64,000 nt of DNA from Acetobacter ascendens (GCF_001766235.1 NZ_CP015164.1:1287501-1351500), one strand, 5' to 3'. Positions 1 to 9,054 are shown, counted from the stretch's first letter. Made by a program: numbers and translations. Notes: generated by a model from the letters alone, not told the origin.

Positions 1-109
1 AAAGACCAAAAGAGCCGAATAACCTAGCAGATCTTTCCAAACCCGCCAAGACCACTCCGTCTCGGTGAAGCAGCTTCTACACCCCATCCCAATACAACGT
101 CAATATACA

Positions 110-141
110 AAATCAGAAAAAATTCATGTTTCTGATTTTTT
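110..141. terminator. Terminator-like AT-rich hairpin
   Basis: A perfect 10-base inverted repeat (AAATCAGAAA at 110-119, TTTCTGATTT at 129-138) with a 9-base loop is followed by a T run to 141. It looks like a rho-independent terminator for a gene ending left of the window, and could work in both directions. The rest of 1-346 shows no gene and no convincing promoter; the first coding sequence begins at 347. Confidence 0.5.
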
Positions 142-346
142 CGCCTTAAGCCCTCCTCCCCTCATCACGAAAAAGCCTTCTTCCTCACGTTTGTCCTTAT
201 GAGGTGGGACTTGACTATCAGGCACGCTAAACGATTTGTGCACATAACAGTAACTTGCTGAGGCGGAACTGCCTTATGGGCAAGCACATAAAGACGCTCA
301 TGCTGTGACAAAGGTTCCTATGTTAAACAAGGATGACATTTAACAG

Positions 347-1477
347 ATGCGCATTCTCTTCCCTTACATCGCACAGCCGCACCAAACCTTGCATTCTTTG
401 CCGATTGCAATGGAAATTGCGAGCCGTCACCCCGAGGCTGAAGTACATCTTGCCTGCACCACACAATCGCATCTGGATTATGTACGCTCACTAGCCGCAT
501 ATTATCCAGAATCGAAAGTGCAGTTCAGTCTTCTGCACCTTCCTCAGTTTCTGCGGCGCCAAACTGAACGCTACGGACAAACTGCTTTTTTTCGTCTGGC
601 GAGCCTATTTTTTAACAAGAATTATTTCTCTTCGTTTCAGGGGATCGTGGTTCCAGAACGCACTTCACTGTACCTGCGCAAGCTAGGCGTGAATAAGCCA
701 CGCTTGATATGGACACGCCATGGCGCTGGAGATCGAGCTATCGGTTTTGCCCGTGATGTGAAAAAATTCGACTACGTACTGATGGCTGGACATAAAATAG
801 AGGAACGGCTTTTAGCTCAAGGCGCCATCCGCCCCGGCTGTTACCATACTGGCGTTTACGCCAAATTCGATATGGTTCATCGGATGCGCCATCGGACATT
901 ACGTCTATTTAACAATAATCGTCCGACCATCCTTTATAATCCACATTTTAATACGCGCCTCTCATCCTGGCCTAAAATGGGCCTGAATGTGCTAACGCAT
1001 TTTGCTAACCAAGATCGCTACAATCTTATCTTTGCGCCCCATTATCGGCTGTTTGACAACAAAAAAGCCGAGGCGTTGCAGTTGGAACGTGCGTTTGGGC
1101 ATTACCCGCATATGCTAGTGGATACTGGCAGCGCCCGCAGCATTGATATGACGTACACATCCACTGCGGACATGTATCTGGGTGATGTTAGTTCGCAAGT
1201 TGCCGAATTTCTGGTAAAGCCGCGCGCTTGTATGTTTCTGAATGCGCACAATGTTGATTGGGAAGGTGATGAAAATTACCGTTTCTGGTCTTTGGGACCT
1301 GTGTTGAATACTATTGACAGTCTAGGAGAAGACATTGAACAAGCCTTTTCGTCGCACAATGCTTTCGTAAATCTGCAAAAAGATTATATACGCGACACGT
1401 TCGACCTTGTTGGGGACGAACCGACTGCGCCGGTAGGGGCCGACGCAATTGTTGATTTTCTTCGAATGGCCAGCTGA
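347..1477 (+). CDS. CDP-glycerol glycerophosphotransferase-like transferase
   Basis: A 376-residue cytoplasmic protein without signal peptide or membrane segment. The pattern fits the TagB/TagF glycerophosphotransferase family: an N-terminal half containing TRHGAGDR, then ILYNPHFN, then the C-terminal core STADMYLGDVSSQVAEF followed by KP, which corresponds to the family's aDvlitDYSS..feF..kP block. Family members transfer glycerol-phosphate or sugar-phosphate units from CDP-activated donors. Its TGA overlaps the ATG of the acyl-AMP ligase by one base (TGATG), so it is co-translated with the sphingoid-base genes. A role in putting a head group on a lipid is inference from this context; a capsule or teichoic-type role in a Gram-negative is the alternative. 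The assignment rests on motifs only. Confidence 0.65.
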   Translation: MRILFPYIAQPHQTLHSLPIAMEIASRHPEAEVHLACTTQSHLDYVRSLAAYYPESKVQFSLLHLPQFLRRQTERYGQTAFFRLASLFFNKNYFSSFQGIVVPERTSLYLRKLGVNKPRLIWTRHGAGDRAIGFARDVKKFDYVLMAGHKIEERLLAQGAIRPGCYHTGVYAKFDMVHRMRHRTLRLFNNNRPTILYNPHFNTRLSSWPKMGLNVLTHFANQDRYNLIFAPHYRLFDNKKAEALQLERAFGHYPHMLVDTGSARSIDMTYTSTADMYLGDVSSQVAEFLVKPRACMFLNAHNVDWEGDENYRFWSLGPVLNTIDSLGEDIEQAFSSHNAFVNLQKDYIRDTFDLVGDEPTAPVGADAIVDFLRMAS

Positions 1478-3243
1478 TGAATAGTATGAACCCTGCTTCT
1501 GCAATCTCTTTAGATGAAACCCTCCAACCGGTTTCTACCGCATCTGGCCAACCGCGCCGGTACGGGGATTTTGCAACATTTCCTGAAGCGTTGGACTACG
1601 CTGCTCAAGGCGAAGCCGGGTTTAATATTTATTCCGGCAAAGGCGTACTTCTAGAAGCCCTACCCTATAAAGTATTGCGTCAGCAGGCTGTTGATACAGC
1701 TTTGCGTCTTTTGGGTATGGGCCTACAGCCGGGAGACCACGTTGCCATTGTTGCGGAAAGTGATGGTGATTTCGCACGCATCTTCTTTGGCTGTCAGTAT
1801 GCAGGTTTGGTTGCGGCCCCCCTGCCCCTCCCTGTCGCCTTTGGTGGGAAAGAAGCTTACCTGAAAACTCTCCGCGACATGATTACCAGCGCACAGGCCA
1901 GCGCCGTGATTATTCCGCAGATTATCGAAGGCTGGACAGACGAAATTGTAACGGGCTTAGGCCTTGTTTTTGCTGGACCGCCTACTGAACTTATGGCGCG
2001 CCCTGTACCAGATATGCCGCTGCCTGATATTCAGCCAGAAAACCTTTCTTATCTTCAATTTTCTTCCGGCAGCACACGCTTTCCTATGGGGGTTTGCGTA
2101 AGCCACCGTTCCGGCATGGCGAATGTTTCCTCCATTGCGCGCAATGGCTTGCAGGTTAAGGAAACGGGGGACCGCTGTGTTTCCTGGCTTCCACTTTATC
2201 ATGACATGGGGTTGGTTGGGTTCTTCCTCACCCCTATGACGTGTCAGTTAAGCGTGGACTTGCTCCCAACCCGTGAATTCGCACGACGGCCGCATGTGTG
2301 GCTGGATCTGATTAGCCGTAACCGCGGCACCATCGCCTACAGCCCCTCTTTTGGATATGAACTGTGCGCCCGGCGCCCTGCATCTGAAGGGTTGGACCTC
2401 TCCTGCTGGCGAGTTGCAGGCATTGGTGGCGATATGATCCGTGCGCATATTCTAGACGAATTTGCCGAGCGCTTTGCTCCTGCTGGCTTTAGCCCAAAAG
2501 CATTTGTGGCCAGCTACGGTATGGCAGAGGCTACACTTGCCATCAGCTTTGCGCCACTTGATACAGGCATAGAAACCGATACGGTTGACCTTCCCGCGCT
2601 GGAAAGCACAGGAATTGCCCGCCCGCCCGCCAACGCGGAAACCCCAAGCCGCACCTTTGTTATTTGTGGGAAAGTTCTGCCAGGACATGAACTGGAAGTT
2701 CGAAACAGTTATGGTCGGGTACTAAGTGACCGAGAAGTTGGCACTATTTATGTGCGCGGCCCCAGCTTGATGAGCGGCTACTTCCGTATGCCGGAAGAAA
2801 GCAGCAAAACGCTGGATACAGATAACTGGCTGAACACGGGTGATCTTGGCTACATGCTGAATGAGCAGATAGTCGTAACAGGCCGTGCCAAAGACCTGAT
2901 TATTATTAATGGCCGCAATATTTGGCCGCAGGATTTGGAATGGTCTGCCGAAACACATATTCCTGTCCTGCGCAGCCGTGATGTGGCCGTTTTCTCGCTG
3001 GAAAAAGGTGATCATGAGGAAATTGTGGCGCTTATTCAGTGCCGTGCCTCTGCCACAGATACGCGTGAGAAGCTGAAAGCCGAAGCCGCCAGCTTGTTCC
3101 GCCGCCTCCATGGGGTAGAAGTTTCTGTTGTGTTGGTGCCCCCTCATGCGCTGCCGCAGACATCTTCGGGCAAACTTACGCGTGCCAAAGCCCGCACGAT
3201 GTATCTAAGCGGCGCGTTTGAGCAGCAGTCTGAAGTTGCCTGA
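1477..3243 (+). CDS. Fatty acyl-AMP ligase / acyl-CoA synthetase family
   Basis: A 588-residue adenylate-forming enzyme. The ATP-binding motif FSSGSTRFPMG lies near residues 195-205, SYGMAEATLAISF is the adenine-binding region, TGDLGY and GRAKDLIIINGRNIWPQD follow, and the C-terminal SSGKLTR supplies the catalytic lysine. The shape is that of a fatty acyl-AMP ligase that loads an acyl carrier protein rather than CoA. The next gene is an ACP and the one after that serine palmitoyltransferase, so it probably charges that ACP with the long-chain acyl group condensed with serine. The Caulobacter sphingolipid locus has the same acyl-ligase, ACP and SPT trio. The start overlaps the preceding stop. 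Confidence 0.85.
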   Translation: MNSMNPASAISLDETLQPVSTASGQPRRYGDFATFPEALDYAAQGEAGFNIYSGKGVLLEALPYKVLRQQAVDTALRLLGMGLQPGDHVAIVAESDGDFARIFFGCQYAGLVAAPLPLPVAFGGKEAYLKTLRDMITSAQASAVIIPQIIEGWTDEIVTGLGLVFAGPPTELMARPVPDMPLPDIQPENLSYLQFSSGSTRFPMGVCVSHRSGMANVSSIARNGLQVKETGDRCVSWLPLYHDMGLVGFFLTPMTCQLSVDLLPTREFARRPHVWLDLISRNRGTIAYSPSFGYELCARRPASEGLDLSCWRVAGIGGDMIRAHILDEFAERFAPAGFSPKAFVASYGMAEATLAISFAPLDTGIETDTVDLPALESTGIARPPANAETPSRTFVICGKVLPGHELEVRNSYGRVLSDREVGTIYVRGPSLMSGYFRMPEESSKTLDTDNWLNTGDLGYMLNEQIVVTGRAKDLIIINGRNIWPQDLEWSAETHIPVLRSRDVAVFSLEKGDHEEIVALIQCRASATDTREKLKAEAASLFRRLHGVEVSVVLVPPHALPQTSSGKLTRAKARTMYLSGAFEQQSEVA

Positions 3244-3375
3244 CCGGCCTACGGGATTTTATCGCCCCTTTATGAGGAGAAAGGCTGGTCAAACTGGCCT
3301 TTTTCACCCATAAGGCGGCACTGCGAGCACAAGCTCGGCATAAAACAAACGCCCTTAAGGGATGAAGGATCCGAC

Positions 3376-3627
3376 ATGAGCGAAACCGTTGAAAGCGTTT
3401 CCGCGCTGATCATTCAAAAGCTCCTCGCCAACCCGAAGGTTCCGCGTGACATTGATGGTAACTGCAAGATCATGGAAGATCTTGCGTTTGATTCTTTGGC
3501 CGTCATGAACTTCGTTATGGAAGTTGAAGACAGCTTGGATGTTTCCATCCCGCTCGACAAACTAGCCGATATCCGGACGATTAATGACCTTGCCGCATGC
3601 ATTGTCGCTCTGAAAAACAAAGGGTGA
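3376..3627 (+). CDS. Dedicated acyl carrier protein
   Basis: An 83-residue acidic acyl carrier protein. The phosphopantetheine attachment serine is Ser40 in the motif FDSLAVMNF, followed by the acidic helix EVEDS. It differs from the housekeeping AcpP, which normally sits between fabG and fabF, and lies between an acyl-AMP ligase and serine palmitoyltransferase, six bases upstream of the latter. The likely job is to carry the acyl chain used by the palmitoyltransferase. The 132-base leader (3244-3375) contains short hairpins (AAAGGC near 3280 with GCCTTTT near 3297; CGAGC/GCTCG near 3327-3340), so expression may be partly separate from the ligase gene. Confidence 0.88.
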   Translation: MSETVESVSALIIQKLLANPKVPRDIDGNCKIMEDLAFDSLAVMNFVMEVEDSLDVSIPLDKLADIRTINDLAACIVALKNKG

Positions 3628-3633
3628 GCGTGG

Positions 3634-4848
3634 ATGACATCACTATTTTCCAAATTTGAAGGTACGGCAGGCGCGCTGGGTTCTGTAGTCGCCGTAGGTG
3701 GCCGCAACCCTTTTGCTGTTGTTATTGAAAAACCTGTATCTTCAACTGTTGGAATTATTGAAGGTCGGGAAACGCTTCTTTTTGGCACCAATAATTATTT
3801 GGGTCTTAGCCAATCCAAAAACGCCATTCGGGCAGCGCAGCAGGCTGCTGCGGCTTGCGGTGTAGGTACTACGGGTTCGCGCATTGCAAATGGTACGCAA
3901 TCCCTCCATCGGCAGCTTGAAAAAGATATTTCCGCGTTTTTTGGCCGCCGTGATGCCATGGTTTTTTCAACCGGTTATCAGGCCAATTTAGGCATTATTT
4001 CCACTCTGGCTGGCAAGGGTGATCATCTGTTTCTAGATGCAGATAGCCATGCAAGTATTTATGACGGTAGCCGCCTAAGTGCTGCTGAAGTTATTCGTTT
4101 CCGCCATAATGACCCAGATAATCTTTATAAACGCCTCAAACGCATGGATGGCACACCTGGCGCCAAACTGATTGTGGTTGAAGGCATTTATTCCATGACG
4201 GGCAATGTGGCCCCGATTGCAGAATTTGTAGCCGTTAAAAAAGAAACCGGCGCATACCTTCTGGTAGATGAAGCCCATTCCTTTGGAGTACTGGGTGAAA
4301 ATGGACGCGGTGCAGCAGAAGCCGATGGTGTGGAAGCTGATGTAGACTTTATTGTGGGCACATTTTCAAAAAGCCTCGGCACTGTTGGCGGTTACTGCGT
4401 ATCTGACCACCCTGAGCTGGAATTCGTCCGCCTGAACTGCCGCCCGTATATGTTTACGGCATCTCTTCCACCAGAAGTTATCGCTGCAACAACAGCAGCC
4501 TTGGGCGATATGCAGGCTCATCCAGAACTGCGTAAACAGCTCATGGCCAATGCTCAGCAACTTCATGCTGGTTTTGTAGATATCGGGCTAAATGCCAGCA
4601 AACAGGCCACCCCTGTTATTGCTGTTACTCTGGAAACAGCCGAAGAAGCTATTCCTATGTGGAACAGGCTTCTGGAGCTTGGTGTTTACGTAAACCTCAG
4701 CCTTCCTCCCGCAACGCCAGATTCTAGACCTTTGTTGCGTTGTTCCGTAATGGCCACCCATACGCCAGAGCAGATTGCTCAGGCTATTGCTATATTCCGG
4801 CAGGCCGCTGCAGAAGTGGGCGTATCCCCCGCACCCACAGCAGCGTAA
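3634..4848 (+). CDS. spt: Serine palmitoyltransferase
   Basis: A 404-residue PLP enzyme of the alpha-oxoamine synthase family. It condenses L-serine with a long-chain acyl thioester to 3-ketosphinganine, the first step of sphingolipid synthesis. Visible active-site elements: His139 in DADSHAS stacks on the cofactor, Asp212 and His215 lie in LLVDEAHSFG, and Lys246 in GTFSKSLGTVGG forms the Schiff base. KBL and BioF have the same fold, but the ACP and acyl-ligase neighbours, and the lack of a threonine dehydrogenase or bio neighbour, favour SPT. Acetobacter is known to make dihydroceramides. Ceramide synthase and the ketosphinganine reductase are not in this window. Confidence 0.88.
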   Translation: MTSLFSKFEGTAGALGSVVAVGGRNPFAVVIEKPVSSTVGIIEGRETLLFGTNNYLGLSQSKNAIRAAQQAAAACGVGTTGSRIANGTQSLHRQLEKDISAFFGRRDAMVFSTGYQANLGIISTLAGKGDHLFLDADSHASIYDGSRLSAAEVIRFRHNDPDNLYKRLKRMDGTPGAKLIVVEGIYSMTGNVAPIAEFVAVKKETGAYLLVDEAHSFGVLGENGRGAAEADGVEADVDFIVGTFSKSLGTVGGYCVSDHPELEFVRLNCRPYMFTASLPPEVIAATTAALGDMQAHPELRKQLMANAQQLHAGFVDIGLNASKQATPVIAVTLETAEEAIPMWNRLLELGVYVNLSLPPATPDSRPLLRCSVMATHTPEQIAQAIAIFRQAAAEVGVSPAPTAA

Positions 4849-4853
4849 AATCC

Positions 4854-5822
4854 TTATTTGCGTTTAAACGCCCCTTGTTGCCATAACCGCCAAACAATTG
4901 GTGGCGCTGCCAACAAGGGGTGTTTTTCTGCAAACGCGGAAAGAGGCACTTCTATTCCGCTATGGCGCTGGACTTTCCACGCAGCGTAACGTGCACCACC
5001 AGTAAAAGTGTAAGCTGCCTTAAGCAAGCGCAGAATATTTAAAGGTCGACCACAAGACGCACGTAATGCCCATTTTTGAATAGCATGTTGCTTTTGTTCC
5101 TGCGGGATTTGCGGCGTTACAATCTGATCTTGAGATGTGTACGCAATACCCAACATTTGCCAACACGGTAACAAAAGCTGCACATAACGCTGCACATAAG
5201 CATCTACAATACTTTGCCCACGGCCTGCTTTTTCAACTCGCAATTCAACCCGATATGTATTGCGGTACAAAGCATTCCAATAATCCAGAACGCCGCCTGA
5301 ATCTGGGCCAAGCTGTGCTGCCCACCATGCAGCGGCTAATACTGCCCGCATAACACAAGCATGCAGTGCTGCTTGGGCCTTGTTATCCCGCCACCATACC
5401 AACCGAACTGGCTGAGAAAAGCGCGCCCATACCGTGGTATCCAGCGTTTGTGGGCGCGTTAGGGCACGAAACTGCATCAGGGACAAAATGGCAACTTTAG
5501 CCCGTAGAAGATGCCCCCCTACCCTATATTCATGATATTCCACGTTAGGAGGCAAAAGGGCGTTTGCCAGACAGGAAAGCCTTGCTCTGGGCCAGTCCGC
5601 CTGTTTGTCTACGATAATATAAAAATCTAACAGGGTATCATCTTGAATTCCGCCCCGCAGGCCAGATCCATAAAACAAAACCCCTAATGGTTGCGCATTG
5701 CCTAAAAGATTACGTACGAATTCCGTAACCAAAGGGGATACAGGTGTATGCAGTTCTTGGTCTGTAAGAGCGAAAATTGCTTTGCGCCCCGGCTGAATAC
5801 CCTTCATGAACTGCTTTTCCAC
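4854..5822 (-). CDS. Nucleotidyltransferase-like protein, possible Tam41-type CDP-lipid synthase
   Basis: A 322-residue protein without signal peptide. Residues 48-72 read as a nucleotidyltransferase fold core: VLFYGSGLRGG (YGSG at 51-54) then LLDFYIIVD with Asp66, the hG[S/G]..DhD layout. The YGSG...DF..VVD spacing recalls Tam41/Mmp37 CDP-diacylglycerol synthases, and an NTYRVELR segment follows. It is translated nine bases after a DAGK-type lipid kinase, so a kinase plus cytidylyltransferase pair acting on one lipid is an attractive reading. This is inference: the family match is by eye over a short motif, and a generic nucleotidyltransferase domain is the alternative. The gene converges on spt with a five-base gap. 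Confidence 0.5.
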   Translation of the reverse strand: MEKQFMKGIQPGRKAIFALTDQELHTPVSPLVTEFVRNLLGNAQPLGVLFYGSGLRGGIQDDTLLDFYIIVDKQADWPRARLSCLANALLPPNVEYHEYRVGGHLLRAKVAILSLMQFRALTRPQTLDTTVWARFSQPVRLVWWRDNKAQAALHACVMRAVLAAAWWAAQLGPDSGGVLDYWNALYRNTYRVELRVEKAGRGQSIVDAYVQRYVQLLLPCWQMLGIAYTSQDQIVTPQIPQEQKQHAIQKWALRASCGRPLNILRLLKAAYTFTGGARYAAWKVQRHSGIEVPLSAFAEKHPLLAAPPIVWRLWQQGAFKRK

Positions 5823-5831
5823 CAGTACGTT

Positions 5832-6812
5832 TTAAACATGCACAAAAGAAACCACGGGCCCTGCAGAAATAGTCAGGCTACCATCTTGCCCCGGAGGCAG
5901 AACTTCACCGTCCAGAATAAAGGATTGGCCCGTCCGCAGCACCAATTCCGTTGCCGAGCCGCTCTTATAAGCTGCATCCTGCCGTAACCATTGAGGTGCT
6001 TTTCCGCGCAACAAATTCCAGACTGCACGCCCTAAATGTGGGGGAAAAGCGGCAACATCCAGATAACTAATTCCGCGGTCTGTTTCCGTCAGATTTTGCC
6101 AGAATGGCCAGATACCATGGGGCAATCGATGCAAAGCTGTGCATAAAAACAAAAAATGGTTCTGTTCCGGCAATACCTCACCATCCCGCTCCACTGTAAC
6201 TTTCGTGCCCTCCAGCCACCCTCGCCTATGTTTGGGGCTTAACAACTGCCACGCTGTTACAAACAATGTCGCCATAACAGCGGCATCATGCGAGTAATTT
6301 TTCAGAATTTTGGGGTCATGCGCAATTTCAATTCCGCGCCCAAAAGCACCCAAGCCACCAAAAAAGCCTAGAGAAGCCCCGTTTTTCTGCCCATCCCGTG
6401 TAACCACCAAAGGCTGCCTGCGCCGCACATCGGAAAGAAGACGCCCAGATGCAAGACGAGCTTGCAAAATCTGTAATGCCTCAACCCCACGCTTACCAAA
6501 GCCAACATCTGTAGCAATCAGGTTGGTATTGCCAGAGGGCAACACAACAATGCTGGGCCACTGCTCTGGTGGGCAGGATGAGGTATAAAGTGCACTCAAA
6601 ACGTTCCCAACTGTGCCATCTCCCCCATCTACAACCAAACAGCTTATTTTTTGCTGTAAGAGGGCATAAACCTGCTGCCTTAATGCAGCATGTGTTCTAG
6701 GGGAGCAGAACAAGGGCCCCAGCATTTTGCCCGCAACTTCCAGATACTTGGGATCTGCCTTCAAATTCCGACGGCTACGAGGATTGTAAATCAGGGCAAA
6801 ACGATCGGACAT
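5832..6812 (-). CDS. DAGK/YegS-family lipid kinase
   Basis: A 326-residue kinase of the diacylglycerol/sphingosine/ceramide kinase fold. The nucleotide-binding signature is VVDGGDGTVGNVLSAL (GGDGT at 63-67), preceded by IYNPRSRRN at the N terminus and followed by VLPSGNTNLIATD, the counterpart of the GTGNDFA motif. The C-terminal half contains the FILDGE element typical of these lipid kinases. Substrates in the family include diacylglycerol, undecaprenol, sphingoid bases and, in Caulobacter (CpgB), ceramide. Lying about 1 kb from serine palmitoyltransferase, a sphingoid or ceramide substrate is the favoured inference. It is the first gene of a two-gene operon, divergent from the operon starting near 6896. 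Confidence 0.82.
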   Translation of the reverse strand: MSDRFALIYNPRSRRNLKADPKYLEVAGKMLGPLFCSPRTHAALRQQVYALLQQKISCLVVDGGDGTVGNVLSALYTSSCPPEQWPSIVVLPSGNTNLIATDVGFGKRGVEALQILQARLASGRLLSDVRRRQPLVVTRDGQKNGASLGFFGGLGAFGRGIEIAHDPKILKNYSHDAAVMATLFVTAWQLLSPKHRRGWLEGTKVTVERDGEVLPEQNHFLFLCTALHRLPHGIWPFWQNLTETDRGISYLDVAAFPPHLGRAVWNLLRGKAPQWLRQDAAYKSGSATELVLRTGQSFILDGEVLPPGQDGSLTISAGPVVSFVHV

Positions 6813-6895
6813 TCAGCACTCTTGCTATAAACAAACAAAAACGCCAGCGCCTTTTGCCCCGGCTACGGGCGATGGTATAAAGGCTGTTATGGCTC

Positions 6896-7858
6896 TTGTC
6901 ACATGCCGTGGGGCCATACCCCGTCATCGGAGATGTGTTTTTCTTGTCCTGCGTTCATATCGCCCACCTGTCTGACCCACATCTGCCACTTGTCGGCTTG
7001 CCTTCTTTTAAGGAAATCCGCTTCAAGCGCATTCTCAGTTTGTTGTCATGGCAACTACGGCGCAGGCATCTGCATAAATTACCGGCGTTGCAGGCTGTCA
7101 TGCAGGATATCCGCCATTTTCATCCGGATATGGTTGCCCTAACGGGGGATTTGACCAATCTGGGCTTACTCAAAGAATTTCAGAACGCAAGGCAGTGGCT
7201 TTTACAGCAAGACTTGCCCCCTACACTGCTTATTCCGGGCAATCATGATGCTCTGATAAAAGAAAATAGCGCCGCCAAACAGGCACTCTGGGCCAAATGG
7301 CTGCATAACCGCACACAATCTGAACCAGCAGCCCCTTCGCTACTGGTAAAAGAGCATGTTGCCCTTATTGGAATGAATACAGCCGTGCCTACCTTGCCAT
7401 TTCTGGCATCTGGCAAGGCAGGACAAACCCAGCTTGTGCTTTTGGCGGATCTGTTGCGCCGCACGCGCGCTATGAGTTTATGTCGGATTGTGTTACTTCA
7501 TCACCCTCCGACGCAAGGTATTGTCAGCCGCCGCAAAGGGCTGGATGATTTCCGGGCGTTTCAAGATGTATTGCGTGCAGAAGGTGCTGAACTTGTGCTT
7601 TACGGGCATTCTCATCGTGCGCAAATCACCACTATTCCGGGCACAGATATTCTGGCTGTCAGCAGCACTTCTGCTTCTCACATTGCGGATGAACCGGAAA
7701 AAAGTGCGGGGTGGAACGCTATTTCCGTGCACAAGCGCCCCGATATCTGGCAGATCACCATTCAGCACCGCAGCTTAATGCCTGATGGAAGCTTGCAAGA
7801 CAGCCAGATGAGGCGTGTATGCAGTGCGCATCGCCTTTTGCCCGCAATCTCGCTATGA
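6896..7858 (+). CDS. Calcineurin-like metallophosphoesterase
   Basis: A protein of about 300-320 residues with the full metallophosphoesterase metal-binding series: HLSDPHL, ALTGDLTN, PGNHD, LLHHPP and LYGHSHRA. It has no transmembrane segment, so it is probably cytoplasmic or peripheral. There is no ATG in the N-terminal region; TTG at 6896, GTG at 6935 or TTG at 6944 are possible starts. The last lies just before the conserved CVHIAHLSDPH and is the most natural by domain boundary. Its TGA overlaps the lptF ATG (ATGA), so it is translationally coupled to the permease genes. The substrate is unknown; LpxH-type UDP-diacylglucosamine hydrolases and lipid phosphatases share this fold. Confidence 0.8.
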   Translation: MSHAVGPYPVIGDVFFLSCVHIAHLSDPHLPLVGLPSFKEIRFKRILSLLSWQLRRRHLHKLPALQAVMQDIRHFHPDMVALTGDLTNLGLLKEFQNARQWLLQQDLPPTLLIPGNHDALIKENSAAKQALWAKWLHNRTQSEPAAPSLLVKEHVALIGMNTAVPTLPFLASGKAGQTQLVLLADLLRRTRAMSLCRIVLLHHPPTQGIVSRRKGLDDFRAFQDVLRAEGAELVLYGHSHRAQITTIPGTDILAVSSTSASHIADEPEKSAGWNAISVHKRPDIWQITIQHRSLMPDGSLQDSQMRRVCSAHRLLPAISL

Positions 7859-9054
7859 CAGCCCGCATGCTCAATGTGCCTTTCCTGCGCCGGATTGTAG
7901 CTTCGCTTCGCCCCGGCACATTAGATCACTACCTGATTGCTCAGGTTATGCCGCCTTTTCTGGTGGCATTGTCTGTGGTGATGATTGCCCTGATCCTTGA
8001 ACGCCTTTTGGTACTGTTCAATCTGCTGGCAGCGGGCAACAACCATATTGGCATATTTATTGGCCTGCTGACTGCCTTGCTGCCCCATTATCTTGGCTTG
8101 GCTATTCCCGCAGCACTCTGCGTGGCGGTGTTTACCGTTATCCGCCGCATGAGCCAGAATGAAGAAATTGATGCCATTAACAGCAGCGGCCTTTCACTGC
8201 TGCGGATCACACGCCCCTATATCCAGCTGGGCGTTATCTTGGGTGTTCTTTCCTTCCTGCTTTATGGCTTTATTCAGCCTCACGCCCGATATGATTTCCG
8301 CTCAACATTTTATATTGCCAGCCATACGGGCTGGGCTCCGCGTTTGCAGCCCCGCATGTTTGCCAGCCCTTCGTCCCAACTCACCATTGTTGCGGACAAG
8401 GTCTCCCAAAGCGGTTCTGATCTGGAGAACGTTTTTATCAGAGACCTGTCTGAACAGCAGGAACGCGATATTACAGCGCGCAACGGGCATATTCGCATCG
8501 GTTCAGATGGAGAAACCGTTGAGATTGATCTGACTAATGGTGTGATTGTCACGGATAAAGGAGATGGCGTGCCCAGTCTGGTCACGTTTGACCATTCCAC
8601 GCGCTTCCTTACGCATGCCTCGCACATCTCTCCTTTTCGCACACGCGGGGAAGATGAACGAGAGTTGACATCCCCCGAACTGGTTGGCCGCCTTATCCGG
8701 CATGATCCTTCCATTTCCCGCCCACATATGCGCTCTGAAGTGCATTTTCGTATGGCACGCAGCCTGACTGTGCCTTTTATTCCCCTACTGGCGGCTTCTC
8801 TGGCACTTATGCGCAAGCGCCAGCGCAACAATGCCGGTTTGCCTCTGGCCTTTATTATTATGGTTGGGTTTGACCACATCATCCAGTTTGGCCATAGCAT
8901 GGTTGCTACAAAAAAGGCCTCGCTCCTGCTTATCTGGGGGCCTGCATTGGTCTTTATTGTCGGCTGCACGCTGCTGCTGCTTTATAAGTCTGGCAGCTTT
9001 CAGGTATTAAAAGCCTGGCGTTCCCGCTCATCTGCCTCAAAAGCCCTGCCATGA
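7855..9054 (+). CDS. lptF: LptF-type lipopolysaccharide export permease
   Basis: An inner-membrane permease of the YjgP/YjgQ family, 399 residues from the preferred ATG at 7855, which sits in an ATGA overlap with the preceding stop (an upstream ATG at 7819 would add 12 residues). It has the LptF/G architecture: transmembrane helices at the N terminus (first one around LVALSVVMIALILERLL), a central periplasmic beta-jellyroll-like domain, and further helices near the C terminus. RRMSQNEEIDAINSSG is the coupling-helix region that contacts the LptB ATPase. LptFG with LptB2 extracts LPS from the inner membrane. Here the pair is embedded among lipid-modifying genes. Confidence 0.87.
   Translation: MTARMLNVPFLRRIVASLRPGTLDHYLIAQVMPPFLVALSVVMIALILERLLVLFNLLAAGNNHIGIFIGLLTALLPHYLGLAIPAALCVAVFTVIRRMSQNEEIDAINSSGLSLLRITRPYIQLGVILGVLSFLLYGFIQPHARYDFRSTFYIASHTGWAPRLQPRMFASPSSQLTIVADKVSQSGSDLENVFIRDLSEQQERDITARNGHIRIGSDGETVEIDLTNGVIVTDKGDGVPSLVTFDHSTRFLTHASHISPFRTRGEDERELTSPELVGRLIRHDPSISRPHMRSEVHFRMARSLTVPFIPLLAASLALMRKRQRNNAGLPLAFIIMVGFDHIIQFGHSMVATKKASLLLIWGPALVFIVGCTLLLLYKSGSFQVLKAWRSRSSASKALP

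Noticed and set aside
8310-8969. A 219-codon open frame on the minus strand inside lptF
   Set aside because: Ser/Arg/Thr-rich antisense shadow of a membrane permease gene; no ribosome site or motif.
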